Assembly: GCF_021730395.1 (NCBI RefSeq)
Contig: NC_069378.1
Location: forward strand, 42,235,001-42,299,000
Origin: Mercenaria mercenaria
Lineage: Eukaryota > Mollusca > Bivalvia > Venerida > Veneridae
Length of the DNA stretch: 64,000 nucleotides
Direction: 5' to 3'
Shown here: positions 11,836 through 22,901 of the stretch, piece by piece
Layout of the letters: each line of letters begins with the position of its first letter
Position numbering within the stretch: position 1 is the first letter of the stretch
Notes under the pieces: generated by a model
The model's database searches: none
What the model was told of the DNA's origin: nothing
Seen by the model: the letters and a program-made list of their open reading frames with translations, nothing else
Translations under genes and position numbers: made by a program

Positions 11836-13748
11836 ATTTGGACTGAAGTATCATCTTTGTAACACAGTCATAAAATTATTTGATTTCATTTATCTAATAA
11901 TAAAAGAAGTACATGAATCATTGGTGTATGCGTTCTCATTCACGTTCTATCTTTTTAAGTGTTGAAGCCTGCATATTGTTAATCATGCACTTACTTTACT
12001 TTTCCATTTAAAATATCTTTTAGTTATATTAACGGTAGGTAAGAAAAAGATCTAATATGTCAACTGGAGTAAGGCAGATGTTTTTCAAACCATCGGAGCA
12101 GCGAGGATAAAAACATGCTAGCGCTCGGTCCCTTGAATTTTGGAAAACCCTGTCTTACACAGTCAGTCATTTAAGATCCTTATACGTTCGCGACTTCAGT
12201 TTAGGTGGACTTTAAACTAGGCAAACTATATTTAATGAACGAATGAATGACAGTGCAGAAAAAGAGGGGACGGTGCAGTCATAGAAAAGAAAATGTTTTC
12301 TTTGGTTTCAGTGTAAAATATAATTATATATTTCGCCGAGTGAACTTGAGAGGCGGTTCGCAAATGTAAAATATGGTGTTCAAGAGTAAAAGATATTGAT
12401 CTTACATGTGAAACAAACGAATTTTCACTTTATTAAATGTTTTTCAGTTATTTTAGCCATTATGCATTTATTTCACTATACATTCATCAGATATAATTTA
12501 CTGTGTTATTTAAATTATATACAGAAAGACCTGTACTGATTATACGTTTAATCAAAGACACACGAAAACTTACTTTTGTCAGGCAGAATATAAAAATAAT
12601 AGGGCAAAAACAACAACAACAACAACAAAACAACAACAAAAATACAATCTAACAAACAAAAAAATTATTTTCTGTAAAGTAGACATCGATGTGTCAAATA
12701 GCCTGATTCTTTAATAACACACACACACAAACATGCACGCATGCATAAACGCACGAGCGCATGCACATAATAGCTTTGCAGAAAGTAGAGCAAGGACCAT
12801 GAAATAGGGTCAGAAGACATACTAGTATATTAATGCACAATCAAAATAAACATCAGTTGCAGAGTTGCTTCTTATTCACTGGAAATCTCGGGAACGAAAT
12901 GGCAGACAAACTAGAAGAACAGGGAGATCAATTGGAGCAGCATATAATTAGTAATGTAGCTGTCAGGAGACAAAAATAACCAAGACACTACTGAAGCTGT
13001 AGCCCAGAGACACAGTTGTTATCATAATCAACCAATGAAGTATGCCGATATCAAATAGATGTTGGTAAGTGGTCGGAATATCGGCAAGAAGGTCTAGATG
13101 TGTGCTCAATATAAAACTATGAACGGTATTGATTTTATTTTGTAAAGTATATACATAATATGTATGTTAACAACGAATGTTGCAATCCTTTCCGTCACCG
13201 TCACCACATACTCGTTTATTTATATGTTCTCTTTAACAAATTATGAATATCGTCTAGATTTCGTCGACATCAGCTGGACTTGTACAAGCCATATCTGATT
13301 ACGTGTAAGATCTGAGAAGGACGGCATAGCTCATCCTTGCAATCTGGCTGACCACGTATAGCGTAGAGAAGAAAATGAAGTGGACGAAGACGAAAGAAAA
13401 AGAACCGTTTGTGGTATTTGTTACCTATAGCTTTTCCCAGAAACAGTCTCAATTCTAAATTGCATGAAAGCCAAACTTTAATTTTAATTGTTTCAATTTT
13501 TATTGGTTGAATACGTTTTAAAATGCATTATTGCGTAATATATATGCCTATCAAAATTTAAATAAAACAAACAACAAACCACAGATTACAGCCGTTTTGC
13601 GTTGCAACAGTTTTTGTTATGTCTACAATATATGAAACCGTGACAAATGAAGTTAAAAGGAAAAGCTTGTTGCATTTAAATGTTTGTTTTCTTGTAGCTC
13701 ATGTTAAAGCGGACAAATTATATTAAACAACACTTTGTACGTGCAAAG
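11836..13748. other. Spacer holding the block-duplication boundary
   Basis: From about 12000 the sequence repeats the 400-2380 region in front of A1, so one duplication junction lies between about 11900 and 12010. CAA-rich low-complexity sequence occurs at about 12608-12650. No gene is supportable. Confidence 0.6.
12170..12720. repeat. Recurrent spacer block, copy 4 of 6
   Basis: The counterpart of 590-1200 in the second cassette, upstream of A3. Confidence 0.6.
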
Positions 13749-14924
13749 ATGGTTAGTCAAAAAATTGTTTGGCGTTGTTATTTTATTACATTGGTTTGTA
13801 TTTCAGAACCTGAATGGGACCCGATGGCTATAAACACGTGCACATTCCGTCGAATAATTAGTGGCGCTGCCAACCACATTGGTCTAAGTCTATTTCGGGA
13901 ATTGTATGCTTACAAAAAGGTATGTTTAGAGTTATATGTCCAAATAATATCTATTTGAATATTCACGAAAAATATTATATAAGTAATGTTCAATGTAATT
14001 AAAATTCATGAATACGAAACACACAACTGAGAGTGAAATAAACAGGACAAAGAGAGTGTAACAGCTGTTTCGTTATGGAGATCTCGGAATATACATTGTT
14101 CCGTTAGCTTGACGTGTTTCATTGTTGATTCTCTTTCTATTAGCGTATTTTATTTATATTTTGTCGCAATGTTAACGCGTTTGAATTTGAAAATATTGAC
14201 GGTTGTTCCTTTCGACTAAACAGAGTTGAATAAACATTATTTGAAGTTCATCAATTTAATATATTCAAAGAGTACATTTGTCATTTGGAATTTTCAAATT
14301 ATGTGACTTTCGATTTAAGAGTTACCTTATCGTTATCACTAAGGCTGTGTTTACTTCCGATTGCTATTCTTGTTATTTTAATGTTACATGATTACAATTA
14401 TGAAACAGAGTGTCCAAAATTTATTCAAATCTGTCAAAATTTGAAATATAAAATCAAAATCCCAGTGTGTATTTAGAAAAGTTGCGGAGTATAATGTTTA
14501 ACAGCCACAACAGCTGATAAGTCACTCAGTGTTGTTACATGTATTATTTCTAATTCCTTGGGCACATGAATTCCACTTAATGTTCTAAAAAAACAGAGTT
14601 AAGAGTAAGCCGGTGCTAGGTGATGTTAGTGATGTTGCATGTTTTGTTACTTGCCACGAACAGCCTCATTTAAACCAAGCCTGCTGTCATTGTGCTTGTT
14701 TGTGTTTTATGTATCAAAAGTATTATCTCATAGATCTATTTGCTCAAAATGGGCTCCGCAAATGAGTTATGCAAATTGTTGTATTGATATAACAATTCAA
14801 TCGTATTGCTTGTTTGCAAGGACCTATGAAGAACAGGTTTACACATACAATTTTGCGTAATTTGATTCAGAGGAAGAGAAAATTGTACCTTGTTACGTTT
14901 GAAGGAGAAATACAATTAGGCATT
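13749..14924 (+). pseudogene. A3: degraded type A peptide gene lacking exon 3
   Basis: Exon 1 (13749-13919, 57 codons) is open but its signal region is rearranged. Relative to A1, one extra T after ATTGTT and a later seven-base loss re-open the frame two codons shorter, giving MVSQKIVWRCYFITLVC, a poorer signal peptide. The helix with FRRIISGAANHIG follows and the exon ends AYKK|GTATGT. Exon 2 (14871-14924) is in phase and reads RKRKLYLVTFEGEIQLGI before GTACGT. No exon 3 with the paired cysteines is visible before A4, and A1 shares this lack. It is probably non-functional unless it uses another last exon that I could not identify. Confidence 0.7.
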
Positions 14925-15099
14925 GTACGTTACAAGTTAGGTTTCCATTTTACACCTTGGGTCAAATGCTGTTTGAGATATGCACGACACAAGGGACGGA
15001 CAGACGGACTGACATAGGCAAATGTGCCCCGCTCCCCACCTTAAAACCATCGTGATGGAGTATAAAAATCAAAATGAAATGCAAAAACTCTCCTCCTAT

Positions 15100-15610
15100 A
15101 AGGTCATACGCTAGAGACTTCCATTTAGACGGTCTGTAAATTGGGTGGGCTATATTTAATGAATGAATGAAGGACGGTGTAGACAACGAGGAGACGCTGC
15201 AGACATAGAGAAGGCGCTGCAGAAGTAGAGAAAATTTGTTTGTTTCAGTGTAAAAAAATATCTTCCACCGAGTGAACTTCAGAGAAAATTTAAAACTGTT
15301 AAATAAAACATGCTGTTCATGAGTTAAAAAATATTGATCTTACATGTGAAAAAATGCAACAAATTTTCACTTTATTAAATGTTTTTCAGTTGTTTTAGCC
15401 ATTATTTATTGTACACTCATCAGATATATATATATATATATATATATACTGTATTATTTAAATATATATATATATATATATATTACTGTATTATTTAAAT
15501 TATACACAGAAAGGTATTTGACTGATTACGTTTACGTTTTATCAAAAAATACACCGAAAACTTACTTTTGTAGAGATAGATGTGCCAAATAGCCAGAGTC
15601 TTCAAAAGCA
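15100..15610. repeat. Recurrent spacer block, copy 5 of 6
   Basis: Paralogous to 3600-4160. The AT microsatellite lies inside it. Confidence 0.55.
15424..15483. repeat. (AT)n microsatellite, duplicated
   Basis: Two TA runs separated by ACTGTATTATTTAAA. The same ACTGTATTATTTAAAT follows the second run, so the run and its flank appear tandemly copied. Confidence 0.9.
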
Positions 15611-16446
15611 CAAACACATGCCATGCATGCGCGCACAAACGCACGAACGTATGCATCTAATAACTTTGCAGAATTATAAAATCTGTAAAAAAATACTTTG
15701 AAAGCATAGAATGCAACCAAAGACACGGTTTGTTCATGAGAGGTAATAAAATGTGCAACACAATTTACAACCCCTCTATCGAATGGACTCCATGAACCCA
15801 GTGTGCAAGTTGTTTTCGTATCAACAACCGGGGAAGTTTTGAGTCGATTCAAGGTTCTGTCAGTCGTGTGATTAACATTTTGATTGGACATTTTGACGAC
15901 CGATGACGTAATTATGGGTTTGTACTATGACCACAAGGTTTCTATGTGTTATGCATCATTTCTTCTTTTGAAGTTTCTGCATCTATTTTTGTGACGAGGG
16001 TATCGTGTCTTGAATGTTTTGTGCGATGTGTTCAGTCAACGGAAAATGTCCCTCCAGGAATGTAAATGGTATGGCAGGAGATGCCTGTTCCTACTAACTT
16101 TCTCAGTCAATTTTACAATACATGAATGCTGAAATTATAAACTATTCAGTTTTTTCTATTGTAATTTCGATGATCAAATATGTTTTAAAATGCACGCTTG
16201 TTTAATTAATGCAAGTGTCATGATTTAAGCAAAGGAAACAAGGAAAATAAATAAGATAGATCCGTATTACGTTGCAATAGATTTTTTTTAATGTTTACAA
16301 TATGAAACATTGACAGATTACTTTAGAATTGAATATAATTTTTTTTTCAATTATTTCCCTAACATATATAAATGTTCAGTTTGTTTCAATATAATTCATT
16401 TTATAGCTGCCACTTTGTATTGAGACAACTCTTCCCCTGCGCTGTG

Positions 16447-18621
16447 ATGCTGAGCCAAAATGTCGTTGGCGTTGTTGTTGTTTTTGCGATCATATCCGGT
16501 TGTACTTCACAACCTGACTGGATACAGATGGGAATAAATTCGTATACATCCGGTCGTATAATGCTCGGCGCTGCCAATTACATAGGTCTGAGGCTAGTTC
16601 GGGAATTGTATTTTTACCAAAAGGTATGCTTTTTTTTATATGTTAAGATGAAATTAATTTGTATATTTACAAAACATATATTGAAATTTATAGATAAACT
16701 TCCGAGACGCAAGGTTTGAGTTTACGTCGTAAAGCTTAGTTTTCACTTCGCTTGCAGCGATGAGAAACAACAAAAATCATACAGTATTTCATTCTGCCAT
16801 GGATGTCTTATCTTGCTTTTTTGGTTAGTGTAATTGCATTATTCCGTAAGCATTTCATATTTCGTTGTGGATTTTGTGGATTCTCACTCCGTTAGTCAAT
16901 GTTCATGACAAGTATTCCGTTGTTGTATCCCATACAAAAGGAATAAAGAGTCGATCCGTTAGAAAATGAACATTTTTCTGTTTACTTACGTTTAAATTGT
17001 TGCATCGGAACCCTAGTGATAGCATTCGTTTGGATTTTGCAATCGGCAATGAAGTCACTAAATCAGAAAGCAGTTTGAATTTCCCGCACAATCAAGGCAC
17101 AAGGTACAGATACTGATTGGAATAATTAAGTTCAACCAGTGTTGCTATTAATTATCTCTGATATTTGGAATCATTGAGTCTACTCAGTGTTGCTATTAAT
17201 CATCTCTGATGTTTGGAATCATTCAGTCCACCCAGTGTTGCTATTAATCATCTCTGATGTTTGGAATCATTCAGTCCACCCAGTGTTGCTATTAATTATT
17301 TCTGACATCTGGAATCATTGAGTTCGCTCAGTGTTCTTGTATAAGCCAGTACTAAGGGATCTGAGTGATGATGCGTATTTCATTAGCCGTCAAGAACAGT
17401 CTCACAGACCAGATATGCATATTGCGGTACTGGTATGATATAGTATTTCCATCTTGTCTCTTGTTTGCTAATGAAGAAAACTATAGAACAATAATATATA
17501 TATAGTTTTGAGTATTTTGTTTCAGAGGGATGGAGCGTTGTACAGAGCAACATTTATAGGAAGAAGATCTTTCGGCATGGTACGTTACAACTTACATTTA
17601 CATCTGATACATTGTCACATAATACAACATCTGATACATTGTCACATAATACAAATGAAAAGTTCGATTGCTGTTCGTGTTGAGAACTGTTCTTAATCAT
17701 TGGCTTCAAGTTTGATGAGCTGTTTGGCTTTCTTTGTGGTAGAATAATCTTTAAACGGTTGCATGAATTATAAACGTAGAAAACATGTTTTAACTTTGAA
17801 TTTATAACATATGGTCTTATAAGATAAAATATAAGCAAAGGGTGTGTAAGTTGTAGTCTCCCTACAATACATGTATAATACTTTCGGATAGATCTAAGTT
17901 TTAATAAAATTGCGTAAACTATATTTTCAAACTGGTTAACCGCTGTATTATTTTGAAAAACGTTATTTGTTGGACTTAGACTTTAAACATGATTTTTAAG
18001 TTGTTCGAGTTATCAATCGTTTATTAAAATATTTCATATCTAACTATTTACTTGGAATGAAGAAGGTCCTCATCAAAAGTTAGTTTACATAAAAAAATTA
18101 ATTGTATATTTAGAGCTACGTTCATAATAAAATGTCATGTTTTTAAATAAACTTTAAATATTTAGTGGTAGTGCACGTTTAAACTGTATCTAGCTATACA
18201 TGTCTTTACAGTGTGGCATATTATACCTAATGCATATCATACCGTAAATACACATGAATTTGTTTATTTTATGTTCTGAATAACGTTAACTTAATGCAGT
18301 TATTTTTTATATTTTCAAATATCAAATTAGGGTATACTATACGTTTACGTTTTTAAGAGTTTTAGCAAAACGTCTATTTGTTTTCGACGATTTTGATATG
18401 TTGAATCAAAATCTCGTGTAAAGTTATATACAGAATAAACAAAAATGCATAGGCATAAGAACCATGCGTGTCTTGTAAAGGGATGTTACGAGTAAGTTAT
18501 ATCGATTTTTGATAAACGTTGAACTTGTCTTTTTCAGATTCACAGGTGTACAGCTGAGGTGCACGAGTTTACTGGCCGGCCAAAAGTAATGTGGTACAGG
18601 TGTCGGCCACCAGTTTATTAA
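16447..18621 (+). CDS. A4: type A two-cysteine secreted peptide, apparently intact
   Basis: Exons 16447-16623 (59 codons), 17526-17579 (18 codons) and 18538-18621 (27 codons plus stop) give 104 residues with phase-0 introns. The signal peptide is MLSQNVVGVVVVFAIISGC. After it come QPDWIQM and a helix with TSGRIMLGAANYIG. Exon 2 reads RDGALYRATFIGRRSFGM. Exon 3 begins IHRCTAEVHEFTGRPK and ends RCRPPVY. It is one codon shorter than A2, so the spacing is C-x17-C. AATAAA follows at 18721. An in-frame ATG at 16372 lies next to the TATA box and is not used here. It is the cassette-2 counterpart of A2. An antimicrobial or immune role is only inferred. Confidence 0.8.
17130..17335 (+). repeat. Minisatellite in A4 intron 1
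   Basis: About four units of the same roughly 57-base repeat as in A2 intron 1. Two adjacent units here are nearly identical (GATGTTTGGAATCATTCAG), which suggests local re-amplification. Confidence 0.8.
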
Positions 18622-18914
18622 ATGGATTGAACATGCATAATTAAAACCGACTTTTAGCTCATTTTACAAATACTTATAAAATAACAATTTTACTTCTTAT
18701 CAATTTATTTACTGTCAATGAATAAAATGTTCAATTATCCTTACTTAATGAACCACTGGATCTTCGTTTTTGCTTTAGCGAGTCATGTTTAACTTCAAAG
18801 TAATTACTGAAATATGATTGAATTGATAAGAAGCATAGAAAGGAACCAAGCAATAATAGCAGAGTCGGTTCGATTGAGTCTGTTTGTGAGAAGTAATAAA
18901 ATTTACACTACCCC

Positions 18915-19493
18915 TTAAGGCAATACTGCACGTTTTGATAAACCAGAAGTTATGGCGTTACGTTATTTATCATGGTAGTCTGGACTCGGTATACGGAAAT
19001 GAAAATCGTTTAATGAAGTAATGGCAATGCATTTAGTAAATTTATTATAAAGGCAACTGTACTATCTCCCTAGAGATAAAAATATGATATTGTTAAATTA
19101 ATGCCTTAAAATCAGCCTATTACGTGCGGATCTCTTTCATCATGGCCAAATATCTTTAGGAAAACATTTGAAGCTATATATTTTTATTACACCACATTAT
19201 AGATCATATGTTTATTTACGACTATGAGAAAGAGATTTAAACCTACTTGTAGAAAAATTTCTATTCGCGAAAATGTATCAAAATTGTAATTTTCCCATAA
19301 ATGCCTATTGCGAAAATTTGTATGAGGTCTGTTTTTTCAAAACAGTCTATCAAAAATCAGGTATACGATCCTAACATTTTTATTTGCCGAATTTTTTAAG
19401 TAAATTCTGAAGATTTGAAAAATCAGGTTTTTTTTTTTCAAATTCTACATTGTAGAAAAAATTTTGATCCTTACGCGCAGAACTACATTTAGC
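18915..19493 (-). mobile_element. TTAA-flanked MITE, copy 2
   Basis: The counterpart of 8994-9573 at the matching place behind A4, starting TTAAGGCAATACTGCACG. It was therefore present before the cassette duplication. Confidence 0.75.
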
Positions 19494-20473
19494 CCCCTAG
19501 CACCGGCTTAAGCGAATTGAAATGTGTTTATACATTTTCTCGTTCATGACCATGGTTCTTATAGTATACCTAGGGGTAGGGTATAACATGTTTAATATTA
19601 AAGATGAAAACAAAAGCAGAAACAGAAATATAGCTCCTAACAAATAGTTCCGTGCGAAGATCATTCGCTTCGCTCGCGGCTTCCATTTAGGTCTGTGAAC
19701 TTGGTGGGTTTCATTGTACGAACCAACGATGGGCGGTTTACAGACATAAGGATACTTTGTTTCCGTTTAAAATCAAAATCTCATGAACATCAGAAGCAAT
19801 GTATTAAAGTACGATTTGGTGTTCCTGAGTGAAACATGTGTAATCTTATTTGTGAACAAACATATTTTCTTTTGATTTAAGGTTTTTCGATTGTTTTAAT
19901 CATGTTTTGTGTATTTGGTTTTTCCGACCATTTCACAATTTATTGCCGTGAAACTATCAATATATATTTTCGGTAATTCACTCCGAAAAAGTAATAGTTA
20001 CGTATTATATACGTTTTTTTCCCAATAACTCAATAATTATTTCTTCTAAACTGACGCTTGTTAGACAAAATATAAAGAAACGCAGCAAGAAAATTATATC
20101 TTCTGAAAAATATAAAGTCATTGTATCCTTGTGATCCAGTTACTTTTCAGAGAGAGAATATGTAGCTAGCTACCTGGTCCCGATAAGTTAAAAATACTAC
20201 TACTACTGCATGTTACTACTTATTACTGAGAACTAAAAACAGAGCTTTGAGAATCTATGCAAAATTTTGTTGAACCATGTTCAATGTGTCATACAGTTTT
20301 CGAGTGTGTATAAGAAGCAGTACTGAAACCAACTTTATTGGGATGGATATGCAGCTCGTGTATACAGCTAGGAATTTTGTCGTTATTGGTTTGGTGCATT
20401 GTGTACTCGTGTAATTTCTCTGCCTGTCTTTTTGTATGTCTCTCTTTCACACACACCCTCTGTCTATCTCTTT

Positions 20474-20523
<50 letters not shown>

Positions 20524-21073
20524 GAGACAGAGATTTAGGCCGGTTCCATTTTTCTGTAATTTGATTGTTTTTTTCTCTTCAATCACGAACTTACATAAAG
20601 AATTCTGATTTTTAATAACAATGTATGTGGTTTTATCAAAGTCCTGTTGTTGTTCCTGAATCATCAGATGTAAGCGAATCGCACTATCTTGTTTGAAGTC
20701 CACACTTGCGTGATTTCTTTCTTTGTTGAACATTTCATTTTATTAGGTATTTATGACAGTAATTTGCCTCTAAAATATGAATCCGATTTGTGTGAGTGGA
20801 AAAAACAACAACATTTTAATGCACAACAACTTTCAAAGTGCAAATACAACATCTCTCACCTTGTATTGCAATATTAAAACTAGTGTTCCCTTTAAATGAT
20901 GATTATTTCCTTATGATAAATAAATTTGAAAAATGTAATCTCTAATTATCTAAAGCCATTTGAGCCCTGACGGAATGAAACAGATATCTGCAACTAAAAT
21001 TACGTATTGTTCACGGGGCAGTAATATTTAAGGAGGATTCAGTAGTGTTTGTTTGTGCTTTCTCGCAAGGACA
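19494..21073. other. Spacer between A4 and C2
   Basis: Paralogous to 9574-11172. It contains recurrent-spacer copy 6 (about 19665-20110), an (AG)n run at 20477-20531 and the C2 promoter region with ATATTTAAGG near 21027. Open frames through the AG run are artefacts. Confidence 0.6.
20477..20531 (+). repeat. (AG)n microsatellite
   Basis: A GA run ending in GACAGACAGAGAGACAG, paralogous in position to 10557-10603. Confidence 0.95.
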
Positions 21074-22845
21074 ATGACAATGGAAAGGTTTCTAGTGAGT
21101 GTTTTGATCCTATGTGCATTGTTTTCGTGTAGTGTTTCTCAGACCAGTATGATCCTATACCCATTAACACCAGGACTTCTACGCGTATCATGAACGTGGC
21201 AGCAACTCATATTGGCGTTGAACTCACCAGGCAAATATCAGCATTTAAAAAGGTTAGTTCTTTAATTAGTAATACTTTCAATTTTTTAAAAGTAGCTGAA
21301 ATTTATATTTAACCATTAACGTTCTATGTTAGAAAAATAAGATATTCACTTAAAAAAGTTAATCTGGACTATTTCGAACCTTTGTTTTAATTTTGTGGGG
21401 TTTAACATAACACCGACTCAGTCACATGCCATATGGCGAGTTTTTTGGTGACATTAGTTAAGGCAAGGACTGCACCTACGCAAAACCATCGGCCTTCTGT
21501 AATCTGACTGGATTGCTTCTTCACTCGAAAGAACTCTACTCCCCAAGCAAGGTTACGAACCCACAGTGGCAGCGGCAAGTGAATTGCAGCTGATGACCAT
21601 AACCACTCGGTGAAGGATGCTTATTCTAATGGATGAGAATAAGACCCGAGATCTCGAAGCTTTTTTTTTCATTTTGAATATCCACAAAGTAAAAAAAAAC
21701 GCCAAAATTGAAATATTGCGAGGTTCTGATTTGTTGATATCATACCTTTCATAAAGGCGATTTAACTTAGTTTGTCACTGAAATGAAAACATGATAAACA
21801 CCAATGCTAAACAGTCAGGTAAACTAACTAAATATAATTGTGCTAAGATTTTTAATTATAAATTTGACGAAGATGTATTTATATCAAGGTGTCCATGGTA
21901 ATGCAATGAAAAAGACCACAGAGGGTTTTTTCAAATGTCAGTATCTAACTTACTTGACATGGCAAATGATACAGTGTATACTAATTGAATTACTTGTGAC
22001 TTTATCATTTTTCATAACAAGTCTTGTAAGATGAAAATATTATAGACAGATGTTATAGGCCATAAATATTCATTTCAATTTATTTTTTTAGAACAACTAT
22101 CCTTTGTACATGGTGAACTTTGAAGGAAGAAACAATGTTGGTTTGGTGAGCATGTTATTTTTTAACAAAACATTATATAAAAGTACATATTTTGCAAAAT
22201 AGCACGCTATGTTTAACATGTCACCTGGTGTCAACAAGATGATAATCTATAGCTTATTGAATATTTCAGTTATATTTGCTGAATATATTTAAAAGTTTAC
22301 GATTTAAAAATAAGTTCCACCGTTTAAATGTATTCTAACAAGCTGTCGCTTAATTCATTTCAATCAATTTCCGAAGAAGAGGAAACTGTTTTAACGGCTG
22401 ATTGTTAAAATTGTTTTTGAATGCGGGTGATTGTCAAAATAGCTTGTAGACTGTTGTAGTATTGCTAATTGTAAATGTATTTTGAATGTCTGACTTTTGT
22501 TATGATTTTGCTGATTATTAAAATTGTTCGCAGAAAACTGTTGATCTGACATAGTGCTATAATTAAAATTACCTGTTTTGCATACAAAAACAAAAAACCA
22601 AAGCGGACAACATATTGGCTGAATTTACCCCTTATTATAGAATATTAGTTGAAATGAATGGTGAAATGATATACTCTCAAACGGAAATCCAGTTATTACA
22701 GATGGATTGTAAACATACTTAGACTCCCAAATAAAAATGTTAAATCAGTGAAACAATAATGTTTCAGATCTTAACGTGCAATGCAGTTGTAATGGAACCC
22801 GCTGTTGGTGGTGGATACGTGACTCGTTGGAATTGTACGTGGTAA
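21074..22845 (+). pseudogene. C2: type C peptide gene with one frameshift in exon 1
   Basis: Exon 1 is 21074-21252 (179 bases), exon 2 is 22092-22145 and exon 3 is 22768-22845. Exon 1 opens MTMERFLVSVLILCALF, a good signal peptide, and reads to SVSQ. It then drops one base before the stretch that in the next frame reads DQYDPIPINTRTSTRIMNV and on to AFKK. Exon 2 (NNYPLYMVNFEGRNNVGL) and exon 3 (ILTCNAVVMEPAVG, then TRWNCTW and stop) are perfect, with C-x18-C and good splice sites. AATAAA lies at 22896. The single lesion suggests a very recent pseudogene or a base-calling error; C1 has the extra base at this point. Confidence 0.75.
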
Positions 22846-22901
22846 TTGTGGACTTAGTAACACAGTCATAAAATAATTGATGTTATTTGTTTAACAATAA
22901 A

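Larger units (their letters stand above)
14925..16360. other. Spacer between A3 and A4
   Basis: It contains copy 5 of the recurrent spacer (about 15100-15610) and an AT dinucleotide run. It is otherwise paralogous to the A1-A2 spacer, minus the SINE. No gene is seen. Confidence 0.6.

Noticed and set aside
20338-20733. Open frames rich in Arg-Glu or Leu-Ser
   Set aside because: They are translations of the AG microsatellite.
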